A stretch of DNA of 64,000 nt from Maribacter polysiphoniae (GTDB lineage Bacteria; Bacteroidota; Bacteroidia; Flavobacteriales; Flavobacteriaceae): assembly GCF_003148665.1 (NCBI RefSeq), contig NZ_QGGQ01000009.1, positions 1-64,000 of the forward strand, in the 5' to 3' direction. Both the position numbers and the translations under genes were made by a program. Each line of letters begins with the position of its first letter. The stretch's first letter is position 1. Shown here one piece after another: positions 44,662-54,889 of this stretch. The notes under the pieces were generated by a model. That model was not told the DNA's origin. It saw only the letters and a list, made by a program, of their open reading frames with translations, and ran no database searches.

Positions 44662-47600
44662 TTATCTATAAAGTGTGAAGTGACCTACATAGCGAATCTT
44701 GCTCTTGTCATTGGCATTGACGACATACCAATAATCACCTGTTGGTACCGGGCTGCCATCATAATTACCATCCCAATTGCTCACGGCATCCAGCTCGGCC
44801 ACTACCCTACCATAGCGATCATAGATCTTAACCTCTATATTCGGGAAGAACTCACGGTTCTTGGGTGCCCAAACATCATTCTTATTGTCCCCATCGGGCG
44901 TAAAGAAATTAGGTATTTCCAATATACCGGTAAACTCGAATGGAACCGTTACCTCTGCAACACAACCATTTTGATCCACCACCCTTACGGTTACCGTCAT
45001 ACTCTCATTGGTCGTAAAGATATTATCGCTACCATAGGATTCCCCTTGGAAGAAATACTCATACCCTCCAAAGCCCCCTGTGGCCGTTGCTATCAATTCA
45101 TTCGGACCTGTTTTAACAGCACTCAAGGTTAATGGTTCATAATTTTCAATGGTGAACTCCTCAAAACTGGTACAACCATTTTCATGATAAACAAATACCG
45201 TATGGTCGCCAGCAGGAAGATCCCCCCAAGTAGTCTGGGTATCTGCTTGGTTTATGTCATCGACATCCAACGAGAACAATAGATTAGGCAGCAGATTTCT
45301 TTCTTGCATTTCAATAGATACCGTACTATTGGGGAATATACCCTCACAACCATATTGTACAATAGCTTCAGCGGTTAAATCAACCCCAATCTCTATTGGA
45401 ATAAGTGCATCGGTACCACACATGTTCGCATCTTGGACAAATACGATATACGTTTCGCCTCCTTCCAGACCATTGAAAGTTAAATCATCGTTGCGAACGA
45501 ATACTTCACTTCCGTCCGAATCTGGACCTACCAACATGGTCTCGTAATAAGACACCATTGTTATGGGGTCTACAAAAGGTGTACCTCCGGATACCGTCAA
45601 CTGGGCGGTACCATCGGCAAATCCGATACATGTTTCAGGGGTAGTGGCAACGTCATCAATACTTACAACTGCCGGTTCCGTTACGGTAAGGGTCTGCTTT
45701 TCGAAACATCCATTTTCATCCTGAATCAAGATTTCATAATCCCCTGCAGCCAATTCATCAAACGTATACATTCCAGGATTTGTTGGGTCACTAAAGAATT
45801 CATTGAAATTAGGTTCTATGGCAAACTGTATAAGACCAACGCCCCCACTAGTAACTTCAATCGTTATGCCACCATCCTCTTCTCCAAAACAACTAACCGG
45901 AATCGGGGTCGCATTGAACAATATGGGCTGTGGTCGTACAATTTCAAATGGCCCTGCAATATCACTACATGTGGCCCCACTGGTAACGGCAATATAATAA
46001 TCGGTACCCGCATCCAAACCTTCGAAAGTCCCATGGTCTTGTGGTCCTCTAACAAGGGTTGCGGTCGCTGACGGACTAAAGGCGTCAACAGGGTCCCCTG
46101 CGTAAAGATAGAATTGGTTATCCCCTACACCACCGTTAATAAACGATTCGATCCTACCATCGAGCTCAGAAGCACAGGAAATGTCATCGGGCAGGTTAGG
46201 CAATAGTGTAATACCTGTAGCATCGGTCATTGTGATACCATTCGAGGTAACAGCCGGACACACATTCAAGGCATTTTTCTTTCTTACATCAAATTGATAC
46301 GTAATCCCGGCAACACCAGGGAACAATTCCGAGGTCCCCGTCATATCGACAAATGTACCAATAGCCACACCATTTTCAATGGCCATGTACTCATAGGTAA
46401 ATAATGGATCGGGATTCTCGATGGTCAAACGTATTTCACCCATACCTCCACATCCAGGTACCCTGGTTTGAACCAATCTCGGTTGCACCGCTGGAGGTGG
46501 ATCCACGTAATAAGGATCAGTGACGAATAAACAATCAAAACTAGAAGACACTTCTATCGCATACCATCCTTCGCTGATAAAACCACCTGTGGCACCAATA
46601 AAGGTTGGGGTATTCTGCAAACCGCTGGCTGCGGAAATATCAGTATTGTCATTACTGTTTAAATATAATAAACGATAGTTGTAACCGGCTCCTGGATATC
46701 CTCCAGTGGCCCCTGCAATTGCACTTGTCGCATCCCCTGTAGATGGATCATATGCTTCAAGAACAGCATTGTTACCTCCAGGACATTGTAACGAAAGAGG
46801 TTCACGAATACCAGCATCAATCTGTGGCACAGGTGCCAAATTCAATTCAAATGTATCGGTACAACCTTCAACATCCCTGATTTCCACTTGGTAATCGCCA
46901 TTCGGCAAGTTCTCAAATGTACTGTTGGTAGAGAATGGAGCAACTTCGGTGGCATACGTAGCACCGCCATCAGAACTGACCAATAGTCGATATTCGTAAG
47001 CAGAACCGTCCCATCCCCCTTGTCCATTCGCTTCTATCTTTCCGGTGTTATCATTACATCCTGTATTTCCAACTTCAATGGCATCTACCTGCAAAGCCCC
47101 ATTTGGTGTTCTTATGGTAGCTGAATTACTATCGCTAGTACAGAACGGGATTTCATCCGAAATTACCTCAACAAAGAAATTACCCCCTGTTAAACCGGTA
47201 ATAGTTTCAGGATTATTGGCCGTATTAAAACTACCAGTTGCCAACACCGTGGTTTTTCCAGGATCATTATTACTATATACATTATAGGTATAGGCACCTA
47301 CATAATCAGTAACCTCTATGGATAATTCCCCATCATTACCTGGATTAAAACAACTTACCGCTTTAGCCTCACTGATTACGACTGTTGGACTAATTGGCTC
47401 AACAACAGTATGTACCGGCATGGGATACGTACATCCACCGATATTGTCAGTGACTTCAAAAATATAGTCTCCAGCAGCTGGTAGATACATGTCCACATAA
47501 TCATTACCCACTGTATTGGTAACCGGGGTAACAGGTGCTACGGAAACCGCAGACACAGTGAAATCGGTCGTACCGGATACTTGGATACGTACCCGTTCAT

Positions 47601-50600
47601 CATCCCTACAGTTTAAAACATCCACATCAATAATGGTTGAAGTGATATCATCAGGTGTATCCAATTGGGGCAGGTCAAAATAGGTTTGACAACCATTACC
47701 ATCGACAGCATAAACTGTGATATTTTGGGGTGAACCATTATCAACGATTTCAAAAGTATTTGATGATTGATAATCCGAATATCCCGTAATACTATATTGA
47801 TAACCACTACCTACCGTTCCCGGGTTAGAGGGGTCTACCGTTACTGTAATCGTTGTTGAACTATATCGGTTGGCTCCATTTTCACAAGCAAAGGGTGGAG
47901 CACTTGCCGTAATGGCAAATGCGGGTGGTTCGGTAATTACCAATTCCCCTGAATAAGCAACACAATTTCTTGCGGAAGTTACCTCAACCTCATAATTACC
48001 TGGCCCCAAATTCGGGAATGACCCTGAGTTATTACTTGTTATAGGGGTCCTGGTTACAAAATCGACCAATTGATATGTTATCGGACCATCGATGTCGGTA
48101 CCAGCTTGCAACACAATATCGATACTACCATCATCATCCCCAAAACAAGTGACATCATGTGGTGTAGTAGGTAATATCACAGGAGTAACAGCTGCATCCA
48201 AATGTATATTTGAAATAGTGAAATCACAGAATTTTGTACCATCGTACATAATGTTATCCACTACATGAACAGAATAATCCCCTGGGAACAATCCCGTAAA
48301 CACATTGGAAGTTTGTGTTGTTGTAACGGCATTGGAGTTATAGTCGGTACCGGTAAGCTCAAAGGTAAAATCACCACTACCGCCCGTAGTTTGTATGGTT
48401 ATCTCCCCATCGGCATCGTTACAGGTAGTTGCGGTCGTAAAACTTCCTGAAGCCGACAAAAATTCGTAGACATGTGCCGTGGCCTGTGAGGTACATCCGT
48501 TGGCATCGACCACGCCTACAACATAATCACCAGGTGTGGAGACGATATAGGTCCATTCATAAACACTTCCATTCAATACACCATAATGTTCCTCTCCTCC
48601 TAAACTAAATAATGGCGTATCTATCGTATCCGGTACACTTACCGTTATATCGAAAGCCGTGGATGTAAAATCACATTGATTAACAACTGTTGTGGTGATA
48701 ACCGGAGGAATATCAGTGGGAATAATACTCGCTATTGCAAAAGAGCTACATCCGCTACTGTCCATTACATAAACATCATAATCCCCTGCTGGCCCAAAGT
48801 AAGTCGTTTCCGTACCATAATCACCACCACTTGGAGCATTTCCAATAGGCATATAAGCAAAGGTATAAGGACCTCCGTCACCTCCCCTACCTTGAACGGT
48901 AATCGATCCGTCGGCATTACAGTTCGCCGGGGTAAGGTTTAGAATATCTATGGCCGGTAGGTTTTGCTCAATTGTTGCTACTGCTGCATCGGTACATTGA
49001 TCTGTTAAGTTCGTAACTATAATCTGATAATCACCTTCAGGGGCGTAAACATTTCCTGTATGTGGGATTGCAGTAGTAGTAGCAGTCTCCAATGGAGTTA
49101 GTGAGCCATCTTGGTCGTTTAACAAATCGATTTGTAATACATCACCAATCGTAAATCCGATAATTGAATATAGAATTTCACCATCTGTACTTGGGTAACA
49201 CCCTGCTGGATTAAAACTAGTGCTAACATCCAAAGGAGAAGGCCCCTCGACCGGAGGTATTTCTTCTAAATAAACACACCAGTTTGCAGGATCCGGATCC
49301 CCTTGGGTATCGGTCACCTCAACTGTATAGGTCACGCCATATTGTAAACCAGAAAATGTATGTCTTCTCAGCCCAGCGTTTGGAGAAACAGGAGGATTTG
49401 GATCATCAACCAAACGGATTAAGAAAGGACCTGTACCTCCAAAAATTTCAACAGTATTACTAAAACCAGTTATTGAACATACAGGTAGCACAACAGGATC
49501 AGGAACAACAGTTATATTTGGCTCCGTAATAGTTATTTGATCCTCATCCATACAACCATTGGCATCCAAAGTAATTACCCTGTATTCCCCAGGTATCAAA
49601 GCCGAATCGGTTATCGAGTAAGGTAAGGAGGATCGAGCAACATCATCTTCTCTCGTGATGAAATTACCAAAGCTATCCTCTATGATAAAACTGAAATTCT
49701 CTGTACCGTCAGTAACACTGTTTATGAGAATACCACCACTGACTGCACTTAGCGAGCAGGTAGCAGGTATTTCAGAAATATTGGCATTGGGTGTTGGCGT
49801 AGTACTGGTGTTAATTATAAAGGGTCCGGTATACAAACAACCTCTTTCATCCTCTATTTCAACGGTATATGTACCTGCAGAAAGATTGGAAAACGAAGTT
49901 TGATAACCATAATCCGTTCCGTTTATTTTAATTTTATAAGGTGGGACCCCACTGGTCGCATCCGGAGTAATTATCACCCTACCATTGTCGGTAGCACCAC
50001 AACTTACATCAAAAACTTCAATTGTTGGTGGATCTAAAGAGGCCGGTGGTGCTAAATAAATAGGTGCTGATTCAGCAGAACAAGCACTATTGGTCACGTT
50101 TTCATCGAAAATGCGGAAAATATAATTTCCGTCTAAAGTAGTATCATGTAAAAAATTATTCGATGTAAATGTGGTCAACCCACTCCAAGTAGCCCCATTA
50201 TCCGAACTTACCTGATATTGTTTGGTTCCCGGTCCCGAGAAATAACCACCATTAACCCGGACACGAATTTGTCCCGGCGAACCACCACATGGAATTTCAG
50301 TTTCAATACTTGTAGAAACCCGTAATTGTGGCTCAATGGTTATGGAAAGATCATCACTACAATTATTACCATCCACAACCTCTATCGTATAATTACCTGG
50401 AGTTAGCCCAGTAAATGTCGGACTACCTTGAAGCGTTCCTCCATTGATACGATATTGATGGCTTGCCAAAGGTGCCGTACCGGCCGTAGATGTTACCGTC
50501 ACAGTAGCACCAACCCCAGGAACATAACAAAAGTCAGATGCAGCGGCATCAAGACTTACTGTTGGGGCATCCAAGGGAGTTAGGTCAAAATTAAAAGTCG

Positions 50601-53211
50601 TTGAACAACCTTCTGCATCCTCAACAGATAACGTATATGTTCCCGCTACGGAGAGGTTACCAAAGGTCCTACCCGATTTTGGTCCGACTTGTGGGCCCGA
50701 TGGAGGTGTAAGTGTATATCGATAGTTACCCCAACCCCCTGTGGCGTTGGCTACAACCCGACCTAAATTACCATTGGCACAGGTCATATCGGTAACCACG
50801 CTTGTACTTAGATCAATCGGCGCAGCTTCCTGTATATCGAATGAAGCCGTATCGGTACATCCCGTATCCGCATCGGTTACCGTAATTGTATAGGTGCCAG
50901 CACCAGAAGGAGGTAATACTACTTCCAAATCGCTTTGTGGGCCTCCTGTAAATAAGCCTCCATTAATATCATAGGTATAATTATTGGCGAAACCATCGAT
51001 TAAGAACGTACCAGAACCATCGGAGGCCCCATTACATACATTCAGATCTCCGCCCGATTTAACCCTTGCTCGTATAGAACTGATTTGGGCCGGTGTAAAG
51101 CCTTCCGTATACGTACAGCCATTAACATCGGTAATTTGAAATATATAGGAAGTATTGGTACTTAATCCTGTAATTACATCATTGGTGGCATCCCCATCAG
51201 TATCAAAACCGGGGGTAGGACTAAGAACAACATATTGCGCTATTCCGGCATTGGCAGTAGCCGTCAATTGCACATCCGAAGTTCCCAATGAACAATTGAT
51301 ATTACTCTGGACAAAATCGATATCCGTAGGTGGATCTACGTCCAATATGGTAATCGGTGTCAACTCCAATCGGCATCCGCCTCCATCCTTGATTATAGGG
51401 GTATACGTACCTGGGGCCAAATCGGAATACGATGTCGTCCCTGAAAAGTTCAATCCGTCGATACTAAAGACATAACCACTTCCTGAACCTCCGGTAAAGG
51501 GTCCCACAAAATCAATCTGTCCGCCATTGGTTCCTCCACTACCATCACAGGTGCGGTCCGAAATTTTGGTCGCTGAACCTGAAATAACACCAACACTTGA
51601 CACTGTAACATTGGCCAAAGGCAAGGTACATTCGAATCCACCTTGTTGATAACGTACTTCTATTTGATCATATAATGTACCAGAAGTAGTGGCCGGAACT
51701 GAAATTTCCGGGGTTGTCTCCCAAGGATCTCCACTATTGACCCTATAACTAAGGTTATAACCACGGGCATCGGCAACATTAAAGATTATTTTTGCCCCTC
51801 CATTGGAGCATGTTCCGTCAATTCCTGTTGCCGTAACTACTGGAGGCAAAAGGTTTTCAACATTCGCCGAGGCGGAAATGGTACAACCATTACTATCGGT
51901 TATCAAAAAATCATAGGAACCAGGACTAGTAGCCGTATAGGTGGTAGTACCCGTATATGAAGGTTGTGGTGATCCACCATTGACCGTAAAGGTATAAGGG
52001 GCTGATCCCCCTGAAGTGTTTACTGTAACATCAACATCGGTAATTGTTGAGCATCCAAAACTACTATGCACCTCCGTTGAGGCATCCAATGGTGATAAGC
52101 CGTTACCGATTACTATAGGATCTCCACTGGTATCAAAGCTTTCCCTTGGTGGATCTATACCATTCAATGGGTCTCCTGTACATTGTTGTGTTTCGACCTG
52201 TACGGTATATGTACCAAATCCCACAGCTGAAAAAGTATAGGGATTATCAGATATAAAGGCCGTAAATTCCTGTGCAACACCACTGCTATCCAACAAAGTA
52301 TATTTGTATGGACCGGGAACATTGTTGGCCGTAACTGTAATTGTACCTGTATCCCCACTACAAAGGGCATCGGTAAAAGTAACATCAATAGCAATATCCA
52401 ACTGCTCTATGGTTATTGGCTCATAAGGGTACTCACAGGTATTGGGTGTGTTCTGTAATCTTGCCTTTACAATATACGTACCTGGCGCCAAATCATTGAA
52501 AATCGGACCTTGCCATGGGCCAAAACCACTACCGTTATCGATACTGAACTCATACGCACTTGAAAGATTCGTGATTTGGATTCTTCCGGGTACCCCACAG
52601 ATATTATCTTGTTTTACATACGTCTGTGTAATCGTACTTTTCTTTACCTTGAAATAATAGTATGGCCCCGAACCATTGACCCGAACCCTAAATTCACCAC
52701 CAGTAGTCGAAGATATTGTACTTGCATCAATAGTAAAATTCTGTGCGATACTGACTTGGGTATAACACGAATTACTCGTTTCTGGACAATTTTCATTGAT
52801 ATCTGCGCTACAAGATCCCCCCAACTTCTCCCAAGACACAGAACTGTATGGGGCTCCTGACAAGGAAACTACCCTATCATCGGAATCCCCACAAAGATTG
52901 AATCGTGCTATGGTACTACCGTCATTCGTACAGTTCACTTCAAGATCGGCACCTTGAATGATGGTCATGAACATGGGTAAGGGAGCCGAGGTACTTGCCT
53001 TATTTTGATGCTCCAATGGAGCTGGAGCATTATAAATTTCCGTGATTCTGGTCTTGGAACTGGAATCTTCAGTAGAGACCGCTTCTTCAAAGGCTTCAGA
53101 AATCCCGGCCAACACTTTGTAATCATAGTTGGCGATAGCCGATGTACAAACTGCAGATAACAGCAACAACAATAGCGCATATAGAATATGCCTTGGGCTT
53201 TTTGGGAACAT
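44662..53211 (-). CDS. Giant SprB-like repeat protein with T9SS type B (gliding motility) C-terminal domain
   Basis: This 2849-residue surface protein has an N-terminal signal (MFPKSPRHILYALLLLLLSAVC). A very long array of ~80-90-residue SprB-type Ig-like repeats follows, each with a pattern like [T/D]-C-x-G-x-x-[D/N]-G-x-[I/V] ... GG-x-G-x-Y-x-[Y/F] ... [F/L]-x-x-L-x-x-G-x-Y-x-[V/I]-x-[V/I]-x-D-x-x-G-C. The C-terminus (~2755-2849) is the type B sorting domain: EIPNFFTPDGDNKNDVW, then EVKIYDRYGRVV, then GDYWYVV and HFTLYR. It should be exported through the type IX system and displayed or released as an adhesin, like SprB in gliding. It stands alone in its transcript. It is one unbroken frame despite the repeats. 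Confidence 0.93.
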   Translation of the reverse strand: MFPKSPRHILYALLLLLLSAVCTSAIANYDYKVLAGISEAFEEAVSTEDSSSKTRITEIYNAPAPLEHQNKASTSAPLPMFMTIIQGADLEVNCTNDGSTIARFNLCGDSDDRVVSLSGAPYSSVSWEKLGGSCSADINENCPETSNSCYTQVSIAQNFTIDASTISSTTGGEFRVRVNGSGPYYYFKVKKSTITQTYVKQDNICGVPGRIQITNLSSAYEFSIDNGSGFGPWQGPIFNDLAPGTYIVKARLQNTPNTCEYPYEPITIEQLDIAIDVTFTDALCSGDTGTITVTANNVPGPYKYTLLDSSGVAQEFTAFISDNPYTFSAVGFGTYTVQVETQQCTGDPLNGIDPPRESFDTSGDPIVIGNGLSPLDASTEVHSSFGCSTITDVDVTVNTSGGSAPYTFTVNGGSPQPSYTGTTTYTATSPGSYDFLITDSNGCTISASANVENLLPPVVTATGIDGTCSNGGAKIIFNVADARGYNLSYRVNSGDPWETTPEISVPATTSGTLYDQIEVRYQQGGFECTLPLANVTVSSVGVISGSATKISDRTCDGSGGTNGGQIDFVGPFTGGSGSGYVFSIDGLNFSGTTSYSDLAPGTYTPIIKDGGGCRLELTPITILDVDPPTDIDFVQSNINCSLGTSDVQLTATANAGIAQYVVLSPTPGFDTDGDATNDVITGLSTNTSYIFQITDVNGCTYTEGFTPAQISSIRARVKSGGDLNVCNGASDGSGTFLIDGFANNYTYDINGGLFTGGPQSDLEVVLPPSGAGTYTITVTDADTGCTDTASFDIQEAAPIDLSTSVVTDMTCANGNLGRVVANATGGWGNYRYTLTPPSGPQVGPKSGRTFGNLSVAGTYTLSVEDAEGCSTTFNFDLTPLDAPTVSLDAAASDFCYVPGVGATVTVTSTAGTAPLASHQYRINGGTLQGSPTFTGLTPGNYTIEVVDGNNCSDDLSITIEPQLRVSTSIETEIPCGGSPGQIRVRVNGGYFSGPGTKQYQVSSDNGATWSGLTTFTSNNFLHDTTLDGNYIFRIFDENVTNSACSAESAPIYLAPPASLDPPTIEVFDVSCGATDNGRVIITPDATSGVPPYKIKINGTDYGYQTSFSNLSAGTYTVEIEDERGCLYTGPFIINTSTTPTPNANISEIPATCSLSAVSGGILINSVTDGTENFSFIIEDSFGNFITREDDVARSSLPYSITDSALIPGEYRVITLDANGCMDEDQITITEPNITVVPDPVVLPVCSITGFSNTVEIFGGTGPFLIRLVDDPNPPVSPNAGLRRHTFSGLQYGVTYTVEVTDTQGDPDPANWCVYLEEIPPVEGPSPLDVSTSFNPAGCYPSTDGEILYSIIGFTIGDVLQIDLLNDQDGSLTPLETATTTAIPHTGNVYAPEGDYQIIVTNLTDQCTDAAVATIEQNLPAIDILNLTPANCNADGSITVQGRGGDGGPYTFAYMPIGNAPSGGDYGTETTYFGPAGDYDVYVMDSSGCSSFAIASIIPTDIPPVITTTVVNQCDFTSTAFDITVSVPDTIDTPLFSLGGEEHYGVLNGSVYEWTYIVSTPGDYVVGVVDANGCTSQATAHVYEFLSASGSFTTATTCNDADGEITIQTTGGSGDFTFELTGTDYNSNAVTTTQTSNVFTGLFPGDYSVHVVDNIMYDGTKFCDFTISNIHLDAAVTPVILPTTPHDVTCFGDDDGSIDIVLQAGTDIDGPITYQLVDFVTRTPITSNNSGSFPNLGPGNYEVEVTSARNCVAYSGELVITEPPAFAITASAPPFACENGANRYSSTTITVTVDPSNPGTVGSGYQYSITGYSDYQSSNTFEIVDNGSPQNITVYAVDGNGCQTYFDLPQLDTPDDITSTIIDVDVLNCRDDERVRIQVSGTTDFTVSAVSVAPVTPVTNTVGNDYVDMYLPAAGDYIFEVTDNIGGCTYPMPVHTVVEPISPTVVISEAKAVSCFNPGNDGELSIEVTDYVGAYTYNVYSNNDPGKTTVLATGSFNTANNPETITGLTGGNFFVEVISDEIPFCTSDSNSATIRTPNGALQVDAIEVGNTGCNDNTGKIEANGQGGWDGSAYEYRLLVSSDGGATYATEVAPFSTNSTFENLPNGDYQVEIRDVEGCTDTFELNLAPVPQIDAGIREPLSLQCPGGNNAVLEAYDPSTGDATSAIAGATGGYPGAGYNYRLLYLNSNDNTDISAASGLQNTPTFIGATGGFISEGWYAIEVSSSFDCLFVTDPYYVDPPPAVQPRLVQTRVPGCGGMGEIRLTIENPDPLFTYEYMAIENGVAIGTFVDMTGTSELFPGVAGITYQFDVRKKNALNVCPAVTSNGITMTDATGITLLPNLPDDISCASELDGRIESFINGGVGDNQFYLYAGDPVDAFSPSATATLVRGPQDHGTFEGLDAGTDYYIAVTSGATCSDIAGPFEIVRPQPILFNATPIPVSCFGEEDGGITIEVTSGGVGLIQFAIEPNFNEFFSDPTNPGMYTFDELAAGDYEILIQDENGCFEKQTLTVTEPAVVSIDDVATTPETCIGFADGTAQLTVSGGTPFVDPITMVSYYETMLVGPDSDGSEVFVRNDDLTFNGLEGGETYIVFVQDANMCGTDALIPIEIGVDLTAEAIVQYGCEGIFPNSTVSIEMQERNLLPNLLFSLDVDDINQADTQTTWGDLPAGDHTVFVYHENGCTSFEEFTIENYEPLTLSAVKTGPNELIATATGGFGGYEYFFQGESYGSDNIFTTNESMTVTVRVVDQNGCVAEVTVPFEFTGILEIPNFFTPDGDNKNDVWAPKNREFFPNIEVKIYDRYGRVVAELDAVSNWDGNYDGSPVPTGDYWYVVNANDKSKIRYVGHFTLYR

Positions 53212-53309
53212 AGGTTAAGTCAGTTTTGGCAAGAATATCCTTGAATTGGGGATTAAAGTATATTCTTTAGCGTATTTATTTAAACTTATATATTTCTATT
53301 TATCTTTAG

Positions 53310-53320
53310 GCCACAGTGGC
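53310..53320. promoter_or_regulatory. Small perfect palindrome between the giant gene and the PQQ dehydrogenase gene
   Basis: GCCAC-A-GTGGC lies in the 141-bp divergent gap, 33 bp upstream of the dehydrogenase ATG and just after a near-promoter TATCTTTA. It could be an operator. Low certainty. Confidence 0.25.
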
Positions 53321-53352
53321 TTTCATATAATATTTAATTTTAACGTCAAATT

Positions 53353-54474
53353 ATGAAAAATAGTATAGTATATCTCTATTTATTCGTTGTAACGCTAAAT
53401 TACTCATGCGCCCAGGATGCTGAAAATAAAGCGAATACACCCAGCGACATTCCTTTTTCCGAAGAACTTCTTATTGATGGACTCCAAATTCCATGGGCTA
53501 TGGCATTTCTACCGGATAACAGTATGTTGATTACCGAAAAATCGGGAAGCCTAATCCATTTTAAGGATGGAATAAAAACAACTGTGGCCAATGTACCCCA
53601 AGTATATGCCAGAGGGCAGGGAGGATTAATGGATATTGTTCTACATCCCGATTACCAAAACAATGGTTGGATATATATGACTTATGCCTCTGAAGAAGGG
53701 GAAGAAAAAGGGGGACACACTGCCTTGATGCGCGCCAGATTGAAAGACAACTCGCTGTATGACAATGAATTACTATACAAAGCCAGCCCAAATACTACGA
53801 AAGGGCAACATTTTGGTTCCCGTATCGTATTTGATAATGATGGATACCTTTATTTCTCTATCGGGGAACGTGGTGCCCGGGATGAGAATCCGCAGGACAT
53901 CACCCGGGACGGAGGAAAAATATACAGGTTAAAAGATGATGGAAGTATTCCTGAAGACAACCCATTTATTGGGAATGAAAATGCAAAAACAGCAATTTAT
54001 AGTTACGGACATCGAAATCCCCAAGGATTAGTGAAACATCCAGAAACAGGAGCTATATGGGATCACGAACATGGTCCTCGGGGTGGTGATGAAATCAATA
54101 TTATCAGGAAAGGGGCAAATTACGGTTGGCCTCTAATTACCTACGGTATAAATTATAGTGGGACCCCGATTACCGACAAAACCGAAATGGAAGGCATGGA
54201 ACAGCCCATCCACTATTGGGTCCCTTCAATCGCACCTAGCGGAATGGCCTTTGTGACCTCTGACAAATACAAGGATTGGAAGGGTAGTCTATTGGTGGGT
54301 TCGTTATCTTTTCAATATTTGGAACGTTTGACCTTGGACGGTACAAAAGTCACGAATCGCGAAAAACTCTTGGAAAACATGGGTAGGGTCCGCGATGTGC
54401 GCCAAGGCCCTGACGGCTTGATATACGTTGCCATCGAAGGCAAAGGTATCTTTAAGCTAATCCCTAAGTCGTAA
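53353..54474 (+). CDS. PQQ-dependent sugar (aldose) dehydrogenase-like lipoprotein
   Basis: This 373-residue protein has a signal ending YSC (Cys19, lipoprotein). It has the six-bladed propeller of the soluble glucose/sorbosone dehydrogenase family: IPWAMAFLPDNSMLITEKSG, GGLMDIVLHPDY, GQHFGSRIVFDNDGYLYFSIGERG with the putative catalytic His153, GHRNPQGL with Arg221, and HGPRGGDEIN. These enzymes oxidise aldoses to lactones with PQQ. PQQ synthesis genes are not in the window. It is followed by a cytochrome c gene 8 bp downstream, its likely electron acceptor. Confidence 0.9.
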   Translation: MKNSIVYLYLFVVTLNYSCAQDAENKANTPSDIPFSEELLIDGLQIPWAMAFLPDNSMLITEKSGSLIHFKDGIKTTVANVPQVYARGQGGLMDIVLHPDYQNNGWIYMTYASEEGEEKGGHTALMRARLKDNSLYDNELLYKASPNTTKGQHFGSRIVFDNDGYLYFSIGERGARDENPQDITRDGGKIYRLKDDGSIPEDNPFIGNENAKTAIYSYGHRNPQGLVKHPETGAIWDHEHGPRGGDEINIIRKGANYGWPLITYGINYSGTPITDKTEMEGMEQPIHYWVPSIAPSGMAFVTSDKYKDWKGSLLVGSLSFQYLERLTLDGTKVTNREKLLENMGRVRDVRQGPDGLIYVAIEGKGIFKLIPKS

Positions 54475-54482
54475 CTGAAAAA

Positions 54483-54884
54483 ATGAGAAAACCAATCCTA
54501 ACCTTCTTAACCCTACTATTGGGTATGGCCCATATTGTAGGTCAGAATCCCGATTTACCGTCTAGCATTCAAAGGGGAAGTGAACTATATGCAGATTTCT
54601 GTGTCACCTGTCATTTGCCCAACGGGGAAGGGGTGCCTTTTGCTTTCCCTCCATTGGCCAAATCTGATTATTTAATAAAAAACAGGGCAGCAAGCATCAA
54701 AGGGATAAAATACGGCAATGAAGGTGAAATGATCGTAAACGGTATTACATATAACAGTGCAATGGCCCCAATGGGTTTGGACGACGAGGAGATTGCCGAT
54801 GTCATGAATTTTATTTTGAACTCATGGGGCAACTCTTCAAACGATCCAGTAACCATTGAGGAAGTGCGTGCTATAACCGAATAA
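54483..54884 (+). CDS. Small periplasmic mono-haem cytochrome c
   Basis: This 133-residue protein has a signal peptide (to about residue 20) and one haem-binding CVTCH (C40, C43, H44). A candidate axial Met lies in MAPMG (94-98), and the helix IADVMNFILNSWGN is typical of class I cytochromes c. It is encoded 8 bp after the PQQ dehydrogenase and probably takes electrons from it toward the terminal oxidase. Its stop is 5 bp from the stop of the convergent murQ. Confidence 0.92.
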   Translation: MRKPILTFLTLLLGMAHIVGQNPDLPSSIQRGSELYADFCVTCHLPNGEGVPFAFPPLAKSDYLIKNRAASIKGIKYGNEGEMIVNGITYNSAMAPMGLDDEEIADVMNFILNSWGNSSNDPVTIEEVRAITE

Positions 54885-54889
54885 TGACG

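Noticed and set aside
44662-53211. Repeated short patterns that might suggest a CRISPR array or DNA tandem repeat
   Set aside because: The repetition is at protein level (Ig-like modules); there are no near-identical DNA repeats with regular unique spacers.
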